From an uncultured Clostridia bacterium (lineage in GTDB: Bacteria; Bacillota; Clostridia; TANB77; CAG-508): a stretch of DNA of 49,824 nt. Location: positions 1 to 49,824 of the forward strand of contig CAQPBJ010000014.1 in NCBI GenBank assembly GCA_948852945.1. The letters run 5' to 3'. The translations under genes and the position numbers were made by a program. The notes under the pieces were generated by a model. The model did no database searches and was not told the DNA's origin. It saw only the letters and a program-made list of their open reading frames with translations. Every line of letters starts with the position of its first letter. Within the stretch, counting starts at the first letter, position 1. Below, piece by piece: positions 1-9,806 of this stretch.

Positions 1-520
1 TTATCGAATTCAGATTGTAAATCGATTGTTTCATCGTTTAATACTTTTTCGATTTCAGCCATGATTTCATCATAGTTAGTATAATCAGTATCTACTAAAT
101 CTTCTAATTCAGTTTTGTAATCTGATAATTCTGTTCTAATAACAGTTGCTTTAGTTAATTCTATAGTTTTGATGTCTTCAACAGCTTTATCGAATTTAGA
201 TTGTAAATCAATTGTTTCATCGTTTAATAATTTTTCGATTTCAGCTATGATTTCATCATAGTTTGTATAGTCAGTATCTACTAAATCTTCTAATTCAGTT
301 TTATAATCTGACAATTCTGTTCTAATAACAGTTGCTTTAGTTAATTCTATAGCTTTGATGTCTTCAACAGCTTTATCAAATTCATCTTGTGTTTTAATAG
401 TTTCGTCGTTTAATATTCTATCGATTTCAGCCATGATATCATCATAGTTAGTATAATCGGTGTCTACTAAATCTTCTAATTCAGTTTTATAATCTTCTAA
501 TTCAGTTTTGTCTATTGAAT
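1..520 (-). repeat. 186-bp coding tandem repeat (62-residue helical units)
   Basis: Units start at 1, 187 and 373 with an exact 186-bp period. The first two are nearly identical at the DNA level. Each encodes a 62-residue unit containing TELEDLVDTDYTNYD and ATVIRTELSDYKTEL. The array continues past the left edge, so copy number is unknown. Units of this kind (FIVAR-like three-helix modules) form rod-like stalks in surface proteins. Confidence 0.85.
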
Positions 521-3500
521 TATCTGTTATTGTGAAACTTGCAGTTTTTGTTATTGTTCCTGCATAATTTCCATAACCTGTTATTGTTATGTTTGCTGTA
601 TAATCACCAGCTTCAATTGCTTCTCCATTTGTAGTATTTCCTACATATTGAATATCAACGTTAGCTGTTTTGTTATTTTTTATAATTACACTAACTTCTT
701 TAGCTGTTCCATCATATACTAAATCTGTGTCTTGTGGAACAGATATTTCAATATCAGTGTCATTTAATGGTATTGGGTTAATTGTATAGTTACCAGCTAC
801 ATATGTAATTTTATAATTGTCATGTTCATTTCCAGCTGTAACTGTTGCTGTTATGGCATCTTCATATGCTATAACTTCTCCAGCTTCATTTCTGTTTACA
901 TTTGAAGTATTTGTTAATCCATTAACTGTTACTGCTACAGTTAAACCTGTATTATCAACAGTATTTTTATCTGAATCAACTATTGTATATCCGTTATGAG
1001 CGATGTTTTCTCCATATGTACTTGAAGCATCTTTAGCTGTAATTGTTAATGCTTTTTGTGCTATTGTAAATGTAGCTGTTTTTGTAACAGTTCCTTCATA
1101 GTTACCTGTTCCTGTTACTTTTATAGTTGCTGTGTATTCACCAGCGTTTATAGGTTCGTTGTTTGTAGTATTTCCTACATATTGTATTTCAACAGAACCT
1201 GTTTTACCGTTATGAATGTTTACTGTAGGTGTTTTAGCTATACCATCATAAGTTAAACTACTTGGTGCAATTACTTCTACATCAGTAGCTAAAAGTTCTG
1301 CTGGATTAATAGTGTAGTCACCAGATTCAAAACTTGCTTTATAGTTACCAGCTTCATTTCCAGCTGTGATGCTTGGAATGATTACATCTGTATATGTACC
1401 TACATTAGTTTTATTTGTAATAGAACTATCAACTGTTAATGATACAGTTAAGCCTGTATTAGTTAGTGTTGTTCCATTTTTATCTGTTATTATATAATTT
1501 TCAGCTTTTGGAGTTGTTCCATATGTTCCTGAACTGTTATTTGCTGTAATTGTTATAGGTTTAGCTGTTATAGATAAGTCTACTGATTTTGTAGCTGTTC
1601 CTTCATAGTTTCCTTTACCTGTAACAGTTACTTTAGCTGTATAGCTACCAGCATTGATAGCTTCTCCATTTGTTATATTAGCACCTGTATAAGTTACTTT
1701 TATATCTCCTTGTTTGTTGTTTTTTAGTGATACAGGAACTTCTTTAGCTGTTCCATCATATTCAAAAGTATTTATATCAGGTACGTTTATATCACTTCTA
1801 GTTATTTTTGCTGGGGTAATAGTATAATCACCAGATATATAAGTGATAGCATAAGTATTGTTTTCGTTTCCAGATGTAACTGTTGCTGTTATAGCATCTT
1901 CGTATGCTACAACTTCTCCAGCTTCATTTCTTTTTACATCTGAAGTATTTGTTAGGTTATTAACTTTTAATTCTACGTTTAGTCCTGAATTTTCAACTGT
2001 ATTTCCTTCGGAATCAGTTATTGTATATCCGTTAGTTTTAATTTCAGTTCCATAAACGCTTGAAGCATCATTTACTGTGATTGTTAATGCTTTTGATGAG
2101 ATTGTGAAATTAACTGTTTTTGTAACAGTTCCTTCATAGTTTCCATTTGCTATAACTATTACAGTTGCTGTATAATCTCCAGCATTAATAGCACTACCAT
2201 TAGTAGTGTTTCCTGTATATTGTATAGTTATATTATCTGTTTTGTTATCTTTTACATTAACAGTAACTATTTTAGGATTGTTATCAAATTCAAGATTTTC
2301 TGGAGGAGTTACTGTTACGTCGTCGTCAACTAATGCAGCTGGTGTTATTGTATAATCACCTGCTACATATGTAATATTGTAGTTATTATCTTCATTTCCA
2401 GATGTAACTGTTGCTGTTATGGCATTTTCGTATGCTATAACTTCTTTAGCGTCATTTCTTTTTACATCTGATGTATCTGTTAAGTCATTAACTGCTAAAT
2501 CTACAGTTAAATTGTTGGCAGTAACTGTATTTCCTTCAGAATCAGTTATTGTATAACCATTAGTTGCAATTGGTTTTCCATATTCGCTTGAAGCATCATT
2601 TGCAGTAATAGTTAATGCTTTTTTAGCAATTGTAAAGTCAACTGATTTTGTAATTGTACCAGTATAGTTACCTGTACCAGTAATTTTTACAGTTGCTGTA
2701 TAATTTCCAGCATTAATAGCACTACCGTTAGTAGTGTTTCCTGTATATGTAATTTCAGTAGTAACTGTTTTATTTGGGTTAGTTGTTACATTTACAGTTT
2801 TTGCTGAATTATCATATATTAAATTTGTTGGGATAGTTATGTTTAAATCGTCGTTAGTAAGTTCTGCTGGTTTTATTTTATATGTAGGATTTCCATTAAC
2901 AGTTATATTATAGTTTGAATTTGTAGCTTTTACGTCAATTGGATAATTTCCTACATTAGAAGTAGAGGTTGCTGTTGTTGTTGCAGTAATACCTAAATCA
3001 TCTATTGTGTCTTCATAAGCTAAAGAAGAACCAGATGCTAGGCTGAAGTTTATATTTGAAATCTCTTCTCCATAGAAACTTTCAGCAGAATCTATGTTTA
3101 AAGTTATATCTTTTTTGTTTAATGTTATTTCAAGTATTTCATCTTTGTTATTATAGCTTACTGCTATATATTGTGGAACACCAACAATGTTTGGATCTAT
3201 TGCTGATGCTGTTGCTTCTGTTAAATCGATAATTTTAGTATATCCTGTTTGATATACTACAGAAAGTTGACCACCAGATAAATCTACTTGAGTATCACCA
3301 TATTCATATGATGTTTTGTTTGGCATTTTTGATATTTCAATTCTGCTTACTGATTGAGTAACAGTATATTTATATACAACTGCCTTACCACCATATCTGA
3401 ATAGTGCTTGTTTGTGTTCTGTTATATTAGAATTGTCTGTGAAAGATGTTGTTGAGAAATTAGTAAACATATCTTCTGTTACTGGAACTTCTTCAATAAG

Positions 3501-4646
3501 TTCTCCTCTTTCACTTAAATAAAGAATTTGTGCTCCAGATAAGTTGATTGCTTGACCATATCTGTAGCTGTCAGTAGTTGGTAATGTTAATTTATAGAAT
3601 GGTTCTGTTCCAACTACGGTAACAGTTCTTGTTATTTCTCCTACATTTCCTGCACTGTCTTTTACTGTATATTTTATTTCTTGAGGTCCTACTACACTTG
3701 TGTCGACAGTGTCTTTTGAGTAGATTATTTCACCATTGCTTTCGTCAACATTGTCTGTCCATGTTGCTCCTGGATCAACATAAGTACCACCTAATGGTAC
3801 ATCGTTATGTTCTTGATCATCATTTAATAATGTTAAAACAGGTGGTTGTTCATCTGCTACGGTGTAGAAATATTTAACATCTTCTTGAGTATTATTTGCA
3901 CCATCTATTGAATAGAATTGTAGTACATATTGACCTGGTTTTGTTGGAGCAGTAAATTCTACTACATTATTGTTACTTTCAATTGCGGGATTGAATATTT
4001 GAGTAGCTCCGCTAGCTAAAAGTTTTCCAACAGGTGTAGTACCTTCAGTCCATAAGTATGCAAAAAAGAATACTCTGTTTTCATCGTGAACTTGAATTCT
4101 GAATCTTCTACCTGGTTCTATGTTTGAACCACTAGGTGGACAATAGAATTCGTCTACGCCAGAATATGTTACTCCTGTTTGATCAATTTCTCCATCAGGT
4201 ACAGGTTCATTTACTACGTTATAAGGATAACATTTCATTACAGATGTTTTGTTATTTCCATCAGTAACGTAGAAATAGAATACATGTAGACCTAATTTGT
4301 CATGTTTAACAGGTACGGAAAAAGTATATTCTGTTGGTAATCCGTCAGGATACTCTTTGAATACCGGGATGATTCCGTCCTGTATTGGTGTAAAGTCATA
4401 GTCCCAAATGTATTGTATACCTTTTATACCATCTGGGTCAGATACTGTAAAACTAATTTCTGTATTTACTGTATCATTACTATTTTGAATTTTTCCGGGA
4501 CGTACATTAGCAGTTATTTCGGTATTTGTTGAAAGATTAGGGTTTGTTTCTGCTAATGACATAAAAGGAATTACTGAAATTATCATTATACATGTTAATA
4601 ATGAAATGATAATTTTTTGTCTGTTGTTTTTAACAAATTTAATCAT
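1..4646 (-). CDS. Giant secreted Ig/MBG-repeat surface protein, partial (C-terminus beyond the window)
   Basis: An open frame runs from an ATG at 4646 to the left edge without a stop, giving at least 1548 codons. GGAGGT lies 4 bases before the ATG. Residues 1-33 form a signal peptide: MIKFVKNNRQK, a hydrophobic core, then a likely cleavage after SLA. About residues 260-345 are an HYR/DUF5011-type Ig domain with the typical YVDPGATWTDN motif. From about residue 510 there are four to five MBG-type beta modules of about 175 residues (motifs YGKPIATNGYTITD, NAGDYTATV, GNYEGTVTKT). From about residue 1375 come 62-residue helical repeats. No sortase signal is visible, but the true C-terminus is missing. 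It is likely an adhesin or cell-surface stalk; the ligand is unknown. Codon use is AT-rich like the rest of the window, unlike the neighbouring adhesin at 4968-9740. No in-frame CGG was seen. Confidence 0.88.
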   Translation of the reverse strand, partial: MIKFVKNNRQKIIISLLTCIMIISVIPFMSLAETNPNLSTNTEITANVRPGKIQNSNDTVNTEISFTVSDPDGIKGIQYIWDYDFTPIQDGIIPVFKEYPDGLPTEYTFSVPVKHDKLGLHVFYFYVTDGNNKTSVMKCYPYNVVNEPVPDGEIDQTGVTYSGVDEFYCPPSGSNIEPGRRFRIQVHDENRVFFFAYLWTEGTTPVGKLLASGATQIFNPAIESNNNVVEFTAPTKPGQYVLQFYSIDGANNTQEDVKYFYTVADEQPPVLTLLNDDQEHNDVPLGGTYVDPGATWTDNVDESNGEIIYSKDTVDTSVVGPQEIKYTVKDSAGNVGEITRTVTVVGTEPFYKLTLPTTDSYRYGQAINLSGAQILYLSERGELIEEVPVTEDMFTNFSTTSFTDNSNITEHKQALFRYGGKAVVYKYTVTQSVSRIEISKMPNKTSYEYGDTQVDLSGGQLSVVYQTGYTKIIDLTEATASAIDPNIVGVPQYIAVSYNNKDEILEITLNKKDITLNIDSAESFYGEEISNINFSLASGSSLAYEDTIDDLGITATTTATSTSNVGNYPIDVKATNSNYNITVNGNPTYKIKPAELTNDDLNITIPTNLIYDNSAKTVNVTTNPNKTVTTEITYTGNTTNGSAINAGNYTATVKITGTGNYTGTITKSVDFTIAKKALTITANDASSEYGKPIATNGYTITDSEGNTVTANNLTVDLAVNDLTDTSDVKRNDAKEVIAYENAITATVTSGNEDNNYNITYVAGDYTITPAALVDDDVTVTPPENLEFDNNPKIVTVNVKDNKTDNITIQYTGNTTNGSAINAGDYTATVIVIANGNYEGTVTKTVNFTISSKALTITVNDASSVYGTEIKTNGYTITDSEGNTVENSGLNVELKVNNLTNTSDVKRNEAGEVVAYEDAITATVTSGNENNTYAITYISGDYTITPAKITRSDINVPDINTFEYDGTAKEVPVSLKNNKQGDIKVTYTGANITNGEAINAGSYTAKVTVTGKGNYEGTATKSVDLSITAKPITITANNSSGTYGTTPKAENYIITDKNGTTLTNTGLTVSLTVDSSITNKTNVGTYTDVIIPSITAGNEAGNYKASFESGDYTINPAELLATDVEVIAPSSLTYDGIAKTPTVNIHNGKTGSVEIQYVGNTTNNEPINAGEYTATIKVTGTGNYEGTVTKTATFTIAQKALTITAKDASSTYGENIAHNGYTIVDSDKNTVDNTGLTVAVTVNGLTNTSNVNRNEAGEVIAYEDAITATVTAGNEHDNYKITYVAGNYTINPIPLNDTDIEISVPQDTDLVYDGTAKEVSVIIKNNKTANVDIQYVGNTTNGEAIEAGDYTANITITGYGNYAGTITKTASFTITDNSIDKTELEDYKTELEDLVDTDYTNYDDIMAEIDRILNDETIKTQDEFDKAVEDIKAIELTKATVIRTELSDYKTELEDLVDTDYTNYDEIIAEIEKLLNDETIDLQSKFDKAVEDIKTIELTKATVIRTELSDYKTELEDLVDTDYTNYDEIMAEIEKVLNDETIDLQSEFD
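520..3120 (-). repeat. Diverged coding repeats of about 525 bp (MBG-type Ig modules)
   Basis: The same protein pattern (an AGxYTA strand motif, GNYxGTxTKT, then ITxxDASSxYG and NGYTITDSEGNTV) recurs with its AGxYTA motif near 595, 1130, 1636, 2168 and 2694. Divergence between copies is moderate, so they are old duplications compared with the 62-residue units. Confidence 0.75.
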
Positions 4647-4708
4647 ATAAACCTCCAAATTATTAAATATCGTTGAAATATCCCTATTTTTTTCAATTTA
4701 ACATTTTT

Positions 4709-4737
4709 ATTATATAACAAATGTAAGAAAAAAGCAA
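4709..4737 (-). promoter_or_regulatory. Sigma-A-type promoter of the partial surface protein
   Basis: On the minus strand TTGCTT (4732-4737) is followed after exactly 17 bases by TATAAT (4709-4714). The predicted start near 4702 gives a leader of about 55 bases before the ATG at 4646. Confidence 0.65.
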
Positions 4738-4817
4738 TAGTTTTGACAAATAAATGTTAAACTTTTGTTAATATTTCAGTATTTACGTAATATTATTGTA
4801 TTATTGTAATTAAATGG

Positions 4818-4855
4818 AAATACATTTACAATAATTATGTTATGTAAATGTATTT
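4818..4855. repeat. Perfect 13-bp inverted repeat
   Basis: AAATACATTTACA (4818-4830) is exactly complementary to 4843-4855, with a 12-base spacer. It lies about 80 bases upstream of the -35 box at 4732-4737. It could be an operator for a dimeric regulator or a hairpin in a read-through transcript; no T-run makes it a good terminator. Confidence 0.6.
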
Positions 4856-4906
4856 TAACAGTAATAAAATATTAAATATAAGAAGTCTATTAATGATAAA
4901 AAGAAA

Positions 4907-4932
4907 AGCCGAGGGGCAAATGCCCCTCGGCT
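4907..4932 (-). terminator. Strong intrinsic terminator of the island adhesin gene
   Basis: AGCCGAGGGGCA pairs with TGCCCCTCGGCT around a tiny loop. On the minus strand it is followed by a T-rich run (TTTTCTTTTTA). It lies 35 bases after the stop of the adhesin gene and marks the left edge of the G+C-rich island. Confidence 0.9.
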
Positions 4933-4967
4933 AAACTTTTGAAAATACTATTTGGTTGAAGGTTGAC

Positions 4968-7900
4968 TTATTCGGCTTCGCCATCCCCTTCGGGAATGGC
5001 AGCATCCTCCGACTCATCTCCGCCTTCATCGTTATTGGAATTCTCTTCAGAATCTTCCTTATTAGGATCGTCATTCTCAGAGTATGTTAATTCATCCTGC
5101 TTATAGTTATTTGCAGGGTCTTCAACAACGATTTCGTTGGGGATTGCGTCGATAGGCTGTGAATCCTGAGGTTCGGAATCTTCTTCGGGAACGTCTTCTT
5201 CCTCTACTACTTCTTCCTCTTCACCTTTAGCATCTTCTTCGTCAATGATCGTTTCTTCAACAAGAGTTGAAGCTTCATCTAACGCTGTGCTGGTGGCATC
5301 AGAAAGAGTAGCAGCGGTTTCGTTTTCCGAGTAGTCCGGTGTAAACGAGGAACTCACAAGCAGGCTAATTGCTGCTCTTATGGCGCTTACCTTGTTGTCT
5401 ATTTCTTCCTGAGTATCTTCAGGTAATGCAAGAGCTGAGGCATAAGCACTTTCAAAAGCTTCGTAGCTTTCAACTGTGTAGCCAAAGCCTGTTATTGCAT
5501 CTGCATCATTTTTTGCTGCTTCCAATGCGTCTTTATTGACGTTTTCTGTGTGGTCTGGGTCACTGTCAGAGGAACTGACGAGTAGTGCCAGAGCAGTATT
5601 GATAGCGTCCGCTTTTGTGTTGATTTGTTCCTGAGTGTCTTCGGGTAAGCTGCTTGCTGTTGCATAAGCTGTTGCAAAAGCTTCATAGCTTTCGACTGTG
5701 TAGCCAAAACCTGTTACTGCTTCTGCTCTTGCTGTAGCTTCGTTTAATGCAGCTTTATCAACGTTTTCATTATGATCCGGGTCACTGCCAGACGAGCTTA
5801 CAAGCAATGCCAGTGCTGCATTAATTGCATCGGTCTTGGCGATTATTTCTGCTTGGGTGACCTCAGGCAGTTGACTTGCTTTTTCATAAGCTTCTGTGAA
5901 AGCTGTATAGCTTTCGACAGTATAACCAAAGCTAGTTACAGCATTGGCTTTATCAATTGCTTCTTGCAAAGCTGTTTTATCAACATTATCCGGATATTCA
6001 GGTACGTCTGTACCACCAGAAGACTTGAGCAATGCCAATGCTGATTTAATGCTTGCAGTTTTTTTGTCAACTTCATCCTGAGTGCTTTCAGGCATTTGAC
6101 TTGCTTTTTCATAGGCCTCTGTGAAAGCTACATAGCTATCAAAGGTGTATCCAAAGTTGGTTATCCCATCAGCAATGTCTTTTGCCTTCTGCAGTTCAGT
6201 CTTGTCGACTACCGGCGGTTCGGTTTTTGCTGTTACCTGAACGGTTACCATGATTCCGGTTATAACCTCATAATGGGCTGTGTCATCCGGCGTGTAGGTT
6301 ACCGCAAACTGATGGCTACCAGCGCTACCGACCGATGTGTTGAGCGGGTCTTCAAATGAGAAGCCTGTGCCCAACTGGACTGCAATATCTGCCAAGGTCT
6401 GTCCTTCCTCTGCTGTCAATGTTCCAGGTGCCGTATACGACGGCGCTGCCTTGATAATTTCCAGCGTAGCAGTCATGCTGCTCGGAGAAATTCCAGAATA
6501 CTGTTCCTGAAGTTCAGGACTGAGCGAGAATGTGACAGTTGCAGTCTGCGAACCAATTTCGGTCCGCACATTGTTTGTATACTGTGCGAGAACTCCTGCG
6601 GGCAACCCTTTTGCTGTGATGGTCTGGCTGGTTCCGGTGTACGGAAGCTTTACATCATCAAAGGTGCCGGGCTTAGGAAGTTCTAAGGTCGGTTTTACAG
6701 GTTTGGCTGTTACCTGAATGGTTACCTCAATACCGGTTACGATTTCATAATTAGTCGTGTCACCCGGTGTATAAGTTACCATAAAAGGATTGCTACCAAC
6801 ACTACCAACCGATGTGCTAAGCGGGGCTTCGAATGAGAAGTCTGTACCCAGCTGACCTGCTACATCTGCTAATGTCTGACCTTCCTGAGCTGTAAGATTC
6901 GTAGGAACCGTGTAGCTCGGGGTGGCTTTAGTGACTGACAGAATTGCGGTCATTGTGTTGCTACCTTCGATACCAGAGTATTCTTCTACTCCCTTACTGC
7001 TGAGTGAGAATGTCACTGTTGCGGTTTGAGAGCCGAATACTGTCCGACGGTTGTTGGTGTAGACTGCGGTCAGTACATCAGGAACGTTTGTAGCCTCAAG
7101 GACATACTCATTTCCTGTGTAAGGACCTGTCAAGTCGTTAAATCCAACGGTTGCCGGAATGGTGTACTTCGGTTTCGAAGGGTCGGGAGCTTTTGTGACA
7201 TGAACGGTTACTTTTATTCCGGTTACAACCTCATAATGAGTGGTGTCGTCCGGAGTATAGCTTACCGTAAATTCATGGTCACCAGGTGCTCCTACTGCTG
7301 TGCTGAGCGGGTCTTCGAATGAGAAGCCTGTACCCAGCTGTCCAGCGATATCTGCCAATGTCTGGCCTTCTACCGCTGTTAATGTCCCAGGTGCCGTATA
7401 TGTCGGTTTTGCCTTGGTGACATTCAAAATTGCGGTCATGGTGTTGCTGCCTTCGATACCAGAATAGCTTTCCAGTCCTTTGTTATTAAGAGCAAAGGTT
7501 ACTGTTGCTTCCTGAGAACCGATTTCTGTCCGGCGGTTGTTGCTGTAGACTGCGGTCAGTACATCAGGAACGTTTGTAGCTTCAAGGACATACTCACTTC
7601 CTGTGTAAGGACCTGACAAGTCGTTAAATCCAACGGTTGCCGGAATGGTGTACTTCGGCTTGGTAGGGTCAGGTGTCTTGGTTACATGGATAGTAACTTT
7701 TATTCCTGTTACCGTTTTGTAGTTCGTGTTGCCAGGGTTATAGGTTACTGTGAAGTCATTATCACCGACAGGACCCACAGATGTGTTAAGCGGGTCTTCA
7801 AATGTGAAGCCTGTGCCTAACTGATTGCGAACGTCTGCCAGTGTCTGACCTTCCTGAGCTGTGAGGTTCGTGGGAACCGTGTAGCTCGGTGTAGCCTGAG

Positions 7901-9740
7901 CAATGCTGATAGTTGCGGTCATGCTTGCCGGTTCGACACCAGAGTAAAGCTTAGCCATGGAATCGCTTAAAGAGAATACCACGGTTGCCTGCTGGGTGCC
8001 AGCATCGCTTCTGGTTGCGTTACTATAAGTTGCAATGATGCCTGTCGGGACGTTTACTGCTTCTGCAGTATAAGTCTGTCCGGTATAGACTTCATTTACA
8101 TCAGGGAAAGTAACGTTGCTGGGAAGCTTGTAGACCGGCTTTACAGGGTCAGGTCCAGGACCCGGCTTCTGGGTCACGGTGATTGTTACATCAATTCCAG
8201 TAACAATTTCATAGTTCTTGGTATCTTCCGGGGTGTAGGTTACTTTGAAAGTGCGAGCCCCTACGTTACCAACACTTGTGGTTAAGGGATCCTCAAAAGT
8301 GAACCCTTTCGGAAGAGTTACATCTTTTAAAGTCTGGCCAACATAAGCGGTCAAACCTGTAGGAACGGTGTACCTGGGAACTGCTTTGAGAATTGTCAAC
8401 GTGGCTCTCATGCTGGAAGGCTCTACACGGGAACACTGATCTTTCAGTGCTTCGCCAACCGTATAATATACGATAGCGTTGTAGGTGCCAGCGTCTGTAC
8501 CAGTATTGTTGACGTATCTTACATTAATGTTCGCAGGAACATTTTCTGCAAAGATGGAATAGCTACTTCCATTGTAAGTTACAGTGCGGTTGTTAAAGAA
8601 CGTATTGCTCGGCAGATAATAAACAACTTTGTCGTCATCTCCACCACTGGAGTCTGTGACCTTAATTACTACTGCAATATGGTGCACAGTCTGATAGTTG
8701 ATAGTGTCATCCGGTGTATAGGTTACATAGAACGTGTGATAGCCTACACCTCCAACAGAGGTTGTGAGTGATTTCTCAAAGGAAAATCCTTTAGGCAGTT
8801 TTACGTCTGCCAGAGTATCTCCTACATTTGCAGTCAGACCAGTAGGAACCGTGTAGCTGGGCTTAGCCTGACGAATTGTCAGTGTTGCCGTCATGCTAGC
8901 GGGTTTAATGGACGAATACTGCGATTTCAAAGCATCACTCAGCACAAAAACGACTTCCGAGTCGTACCTCCCTGCATTTGTGCCGGAGTTGTTGGTGTAA
9001 ATCGGGATAATACCATAAGGAACGTTAGTTGCTGTAAGTGTAAACTCTTCTCCATTATAGGTCACAGTGCGACTGTTATACCTAGTGTTGGTGAGATAAT
9101 ACACTTTCTTTTCCGGTTCGGTGTTGTCATCATTGTCATTATTGTTGTCATCATCGTTATTACCGGGGCCGGGTGTAGGTGTAGTCTGCGTTCCAGTACC
9201 TTCACCAGAAGTACCGGGCTTGTCAGTAGTGCTGTTGCCATTGTTACCGTTGTTGTTAGAATCGCTGGGTTCAGGGGTAGTGCTGGTTTCATTGCCAGTT
9301 GTTCCCTGCTGATTATCTTTGTCGCCAGTGTTCTTGTCGGTGTTATCACCGGGGGTATTGCTGTTGCTGCCTGCAAGGACTTTTACGGTCCGTTCGAGCG
9401 TCTGCTTGTTATACTCGTAAGTGACCAGGTATTCGCCGGCCTTCGAAGTATCTACCTCATTGGTAATAGTAAGCTTCTGCTCCAGTTCGGACTGTTTGTC
9501 CTCGGGTACCGGGTCGCCGTCTTCGTCGAAGAACGTCACGCCAGGATCGACGTACTGCTCGCCCATGGCGATTTCGAACGGGTTGTCGCCGTTCAGCTTT
9601 ATGGTGTAGCTTTCGTTGCCGTTGCCAGCAGAGCAGCTACGCAGCAAAAGAATAATCACGATGATTACAGCTGCGGTGATGACGCCAAAGGTCACCTGTT
9701 TTTTCCGGTTGTCATTCCGGTTTTCGTTGTTAGTAGTCAT
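4968..9740 (-). CDS. Giant Ig-repeat/FIVAR-repeat surface protein on a G+C-rich island
   Basis: The 1590-residue product has an N-terminal basic stretch and one membrane segment (about 17-36) ending in LLRSCSAG, so an uncleaved anchor is likely; a lipoprotein site is possible but has Arg at -2. An HYR/DUF5011-type domain follows (about 40-122), then a Gly/Asn/Thr/Asp-rich linker, six beta modules of about 155 residues (NGEEFTLTATNVP, SYTVPTGLTA and VTYTPDDT-type motifs), four FIVAR-like helical repeats of about 70 residues (FGYTVESYxAFxxAY) and a very acidic tail. There is no LPXTG. GGAGG lies 7 bases before the ATG. G+C is far above the flanks and six in-frame CGG codons occur (codons 8, 12, 117, 737, 899, 1059), whereas AT-rich neighbours have CGG only at frame breaks. 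This suggests recent transfer. It is probably an adhesin; the ligand is unknown. Confidence 0.9.
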   Translation of the reverse strand: MTTNNENRNDNRKKQVTFGVITAAVIIVIILLLRSCSAGNGNESYTIKLNGDNPFEIAMGEQYVDPGVTFFDEDGDPVPEDKQSELEQKLTITNEVDTSKAGEYLVTYEYNKQTLERTVKVLAGSNSNTPGDNTDKNTGDKDNQQGTTGNETSTTPEPSDSNNNGNNGNSTTDKPGTSGEGTGTQTTPTPGPGNNDDDNNNDNDDNTEPEKKVYYLTNTRYNSRTVTYNGEEFTLTATNVPYGIIPIYTNNSGTNAGRYDSEVVFVLSDALKSQYSSIKPASMTATLTIRQAKPSYTVPTGLTANVGDTLADVKLPKGFSFEKSLTTSVGGVGYHTFYVTYTPDDTINYQTVHHIAVVIKVTDSSGGDDDKVVYYLPSNTFFNNRTVTYNGSSYSIFAENVPANINVRYVNNTGTDAGTYNAIVYYTVGEALKDQCSRVEPSSMRATLTILKAVPRYTVPTGLTAYVGQTLKDVTLPKGFTFEDPLTTSVGNVGARTFKVTYTPEDTKNYEIVTGIDVTITVTQKPGPGPDPVKPVYKLPSNVTFPDVNEVYTGQTYTAEAVNVPTGIIATYSNATRSDAGTQQATVVFSLSDSMAKLYSGVEPASMTATISIAQATPSYTVPTNLTAQEGQTLADVRNQLGTGFTFEDPLNTSVGPVGDNDFTVTYNPGNTNYKTVTGIKVTIHVTKTPDPTKPKYTIPATVGFNDLSGPYTGSEYVLEATNVPDVLTAVYSNNRRTEIGSQEATVTFALNNKGLESYSGIEGSNTMTAILNVTKAKPTYTAPGTLTAVEGQTLADIAGQLGTGFSFEDPLSTAVGAPGDHEFTVSYTPDDTTHYEVVTGIKVTVHVTKAPDPSKPKYTIPATVGFNDLTGPYTGNEYVLEATNVPDVLTAVYTNNRRTVFGSQTATVTFSLSSKGVEEYSGIEGSNTMTAILSVTKATPSYTVPTNLTAQEGQTLADVAGQLGTDFSFEAPLSTSVGSVGSNPFMVTYTPGDTTNYEIVTGIEVTIQVTAKPVKPTLELPKPGTFDDVKLPYTGTSQTITAKGLPAGVLAQYTNNVRTEIGSQTATVTFSLSPELQEQYSGISPSSMTATLEIIKAAPSYTAPGTLTAEEGQTLADIAVQLGTGFSFEDPLNTSVGSAGSHQFAVTYTPDDTAHYEVITGIMVTVQVTAKTEPPVVDKTELQKAKDIADGITNFGYTFDSYVAFTEAYEKASQMPESTQDEVDKKTASIKSALALLKSSGGTDVPEYPDNVDKTALQEAIDKANAVTSFGYTVESYTAFTEAYEKASQLPEVTQAEIIAKTDAINAALALLVSSSGSDPDHNENVDKAALNEATARAEAVTGFGYTVESYEAFATAYATASSLPEDTQEQINTKADAINTALALLVSSSDSDPDHTENVNKDALEAAKNDADAITGFGYTVESYEAFESAYASALALPEDTQEEIDNKVSAIRAAISLLVSSSFTPDYSENETAATLSDATSTALDEASTLVEETIIDEEDAKGEEEEVVEEEDVPEEDSEPQDSQPIDAIPNEIVVEDPANNYKQDELTYSENDDPNKEDSEENSNNDEGGDESEDAAIPEGDGEAE

Positions 9741-9806
9741 AATAGACCCTCCTTCTTAATTTGACAGATTTGATTTACTTGCTACTGCATAGTGCGGTTT
9801 GCTCAT

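Noticed and set aside
1..520. CRISPR array
   Set aside because: The 186-bp units are contiguous, have no unique spacers, and encode an uninterrupted protein repeat.
4968..9740. Additional genes on either strand inside the giant adhesin
   Set aside because: The short open stretches there are by-products of repetitive coding sequence, lack ribosome sites and have no family features.
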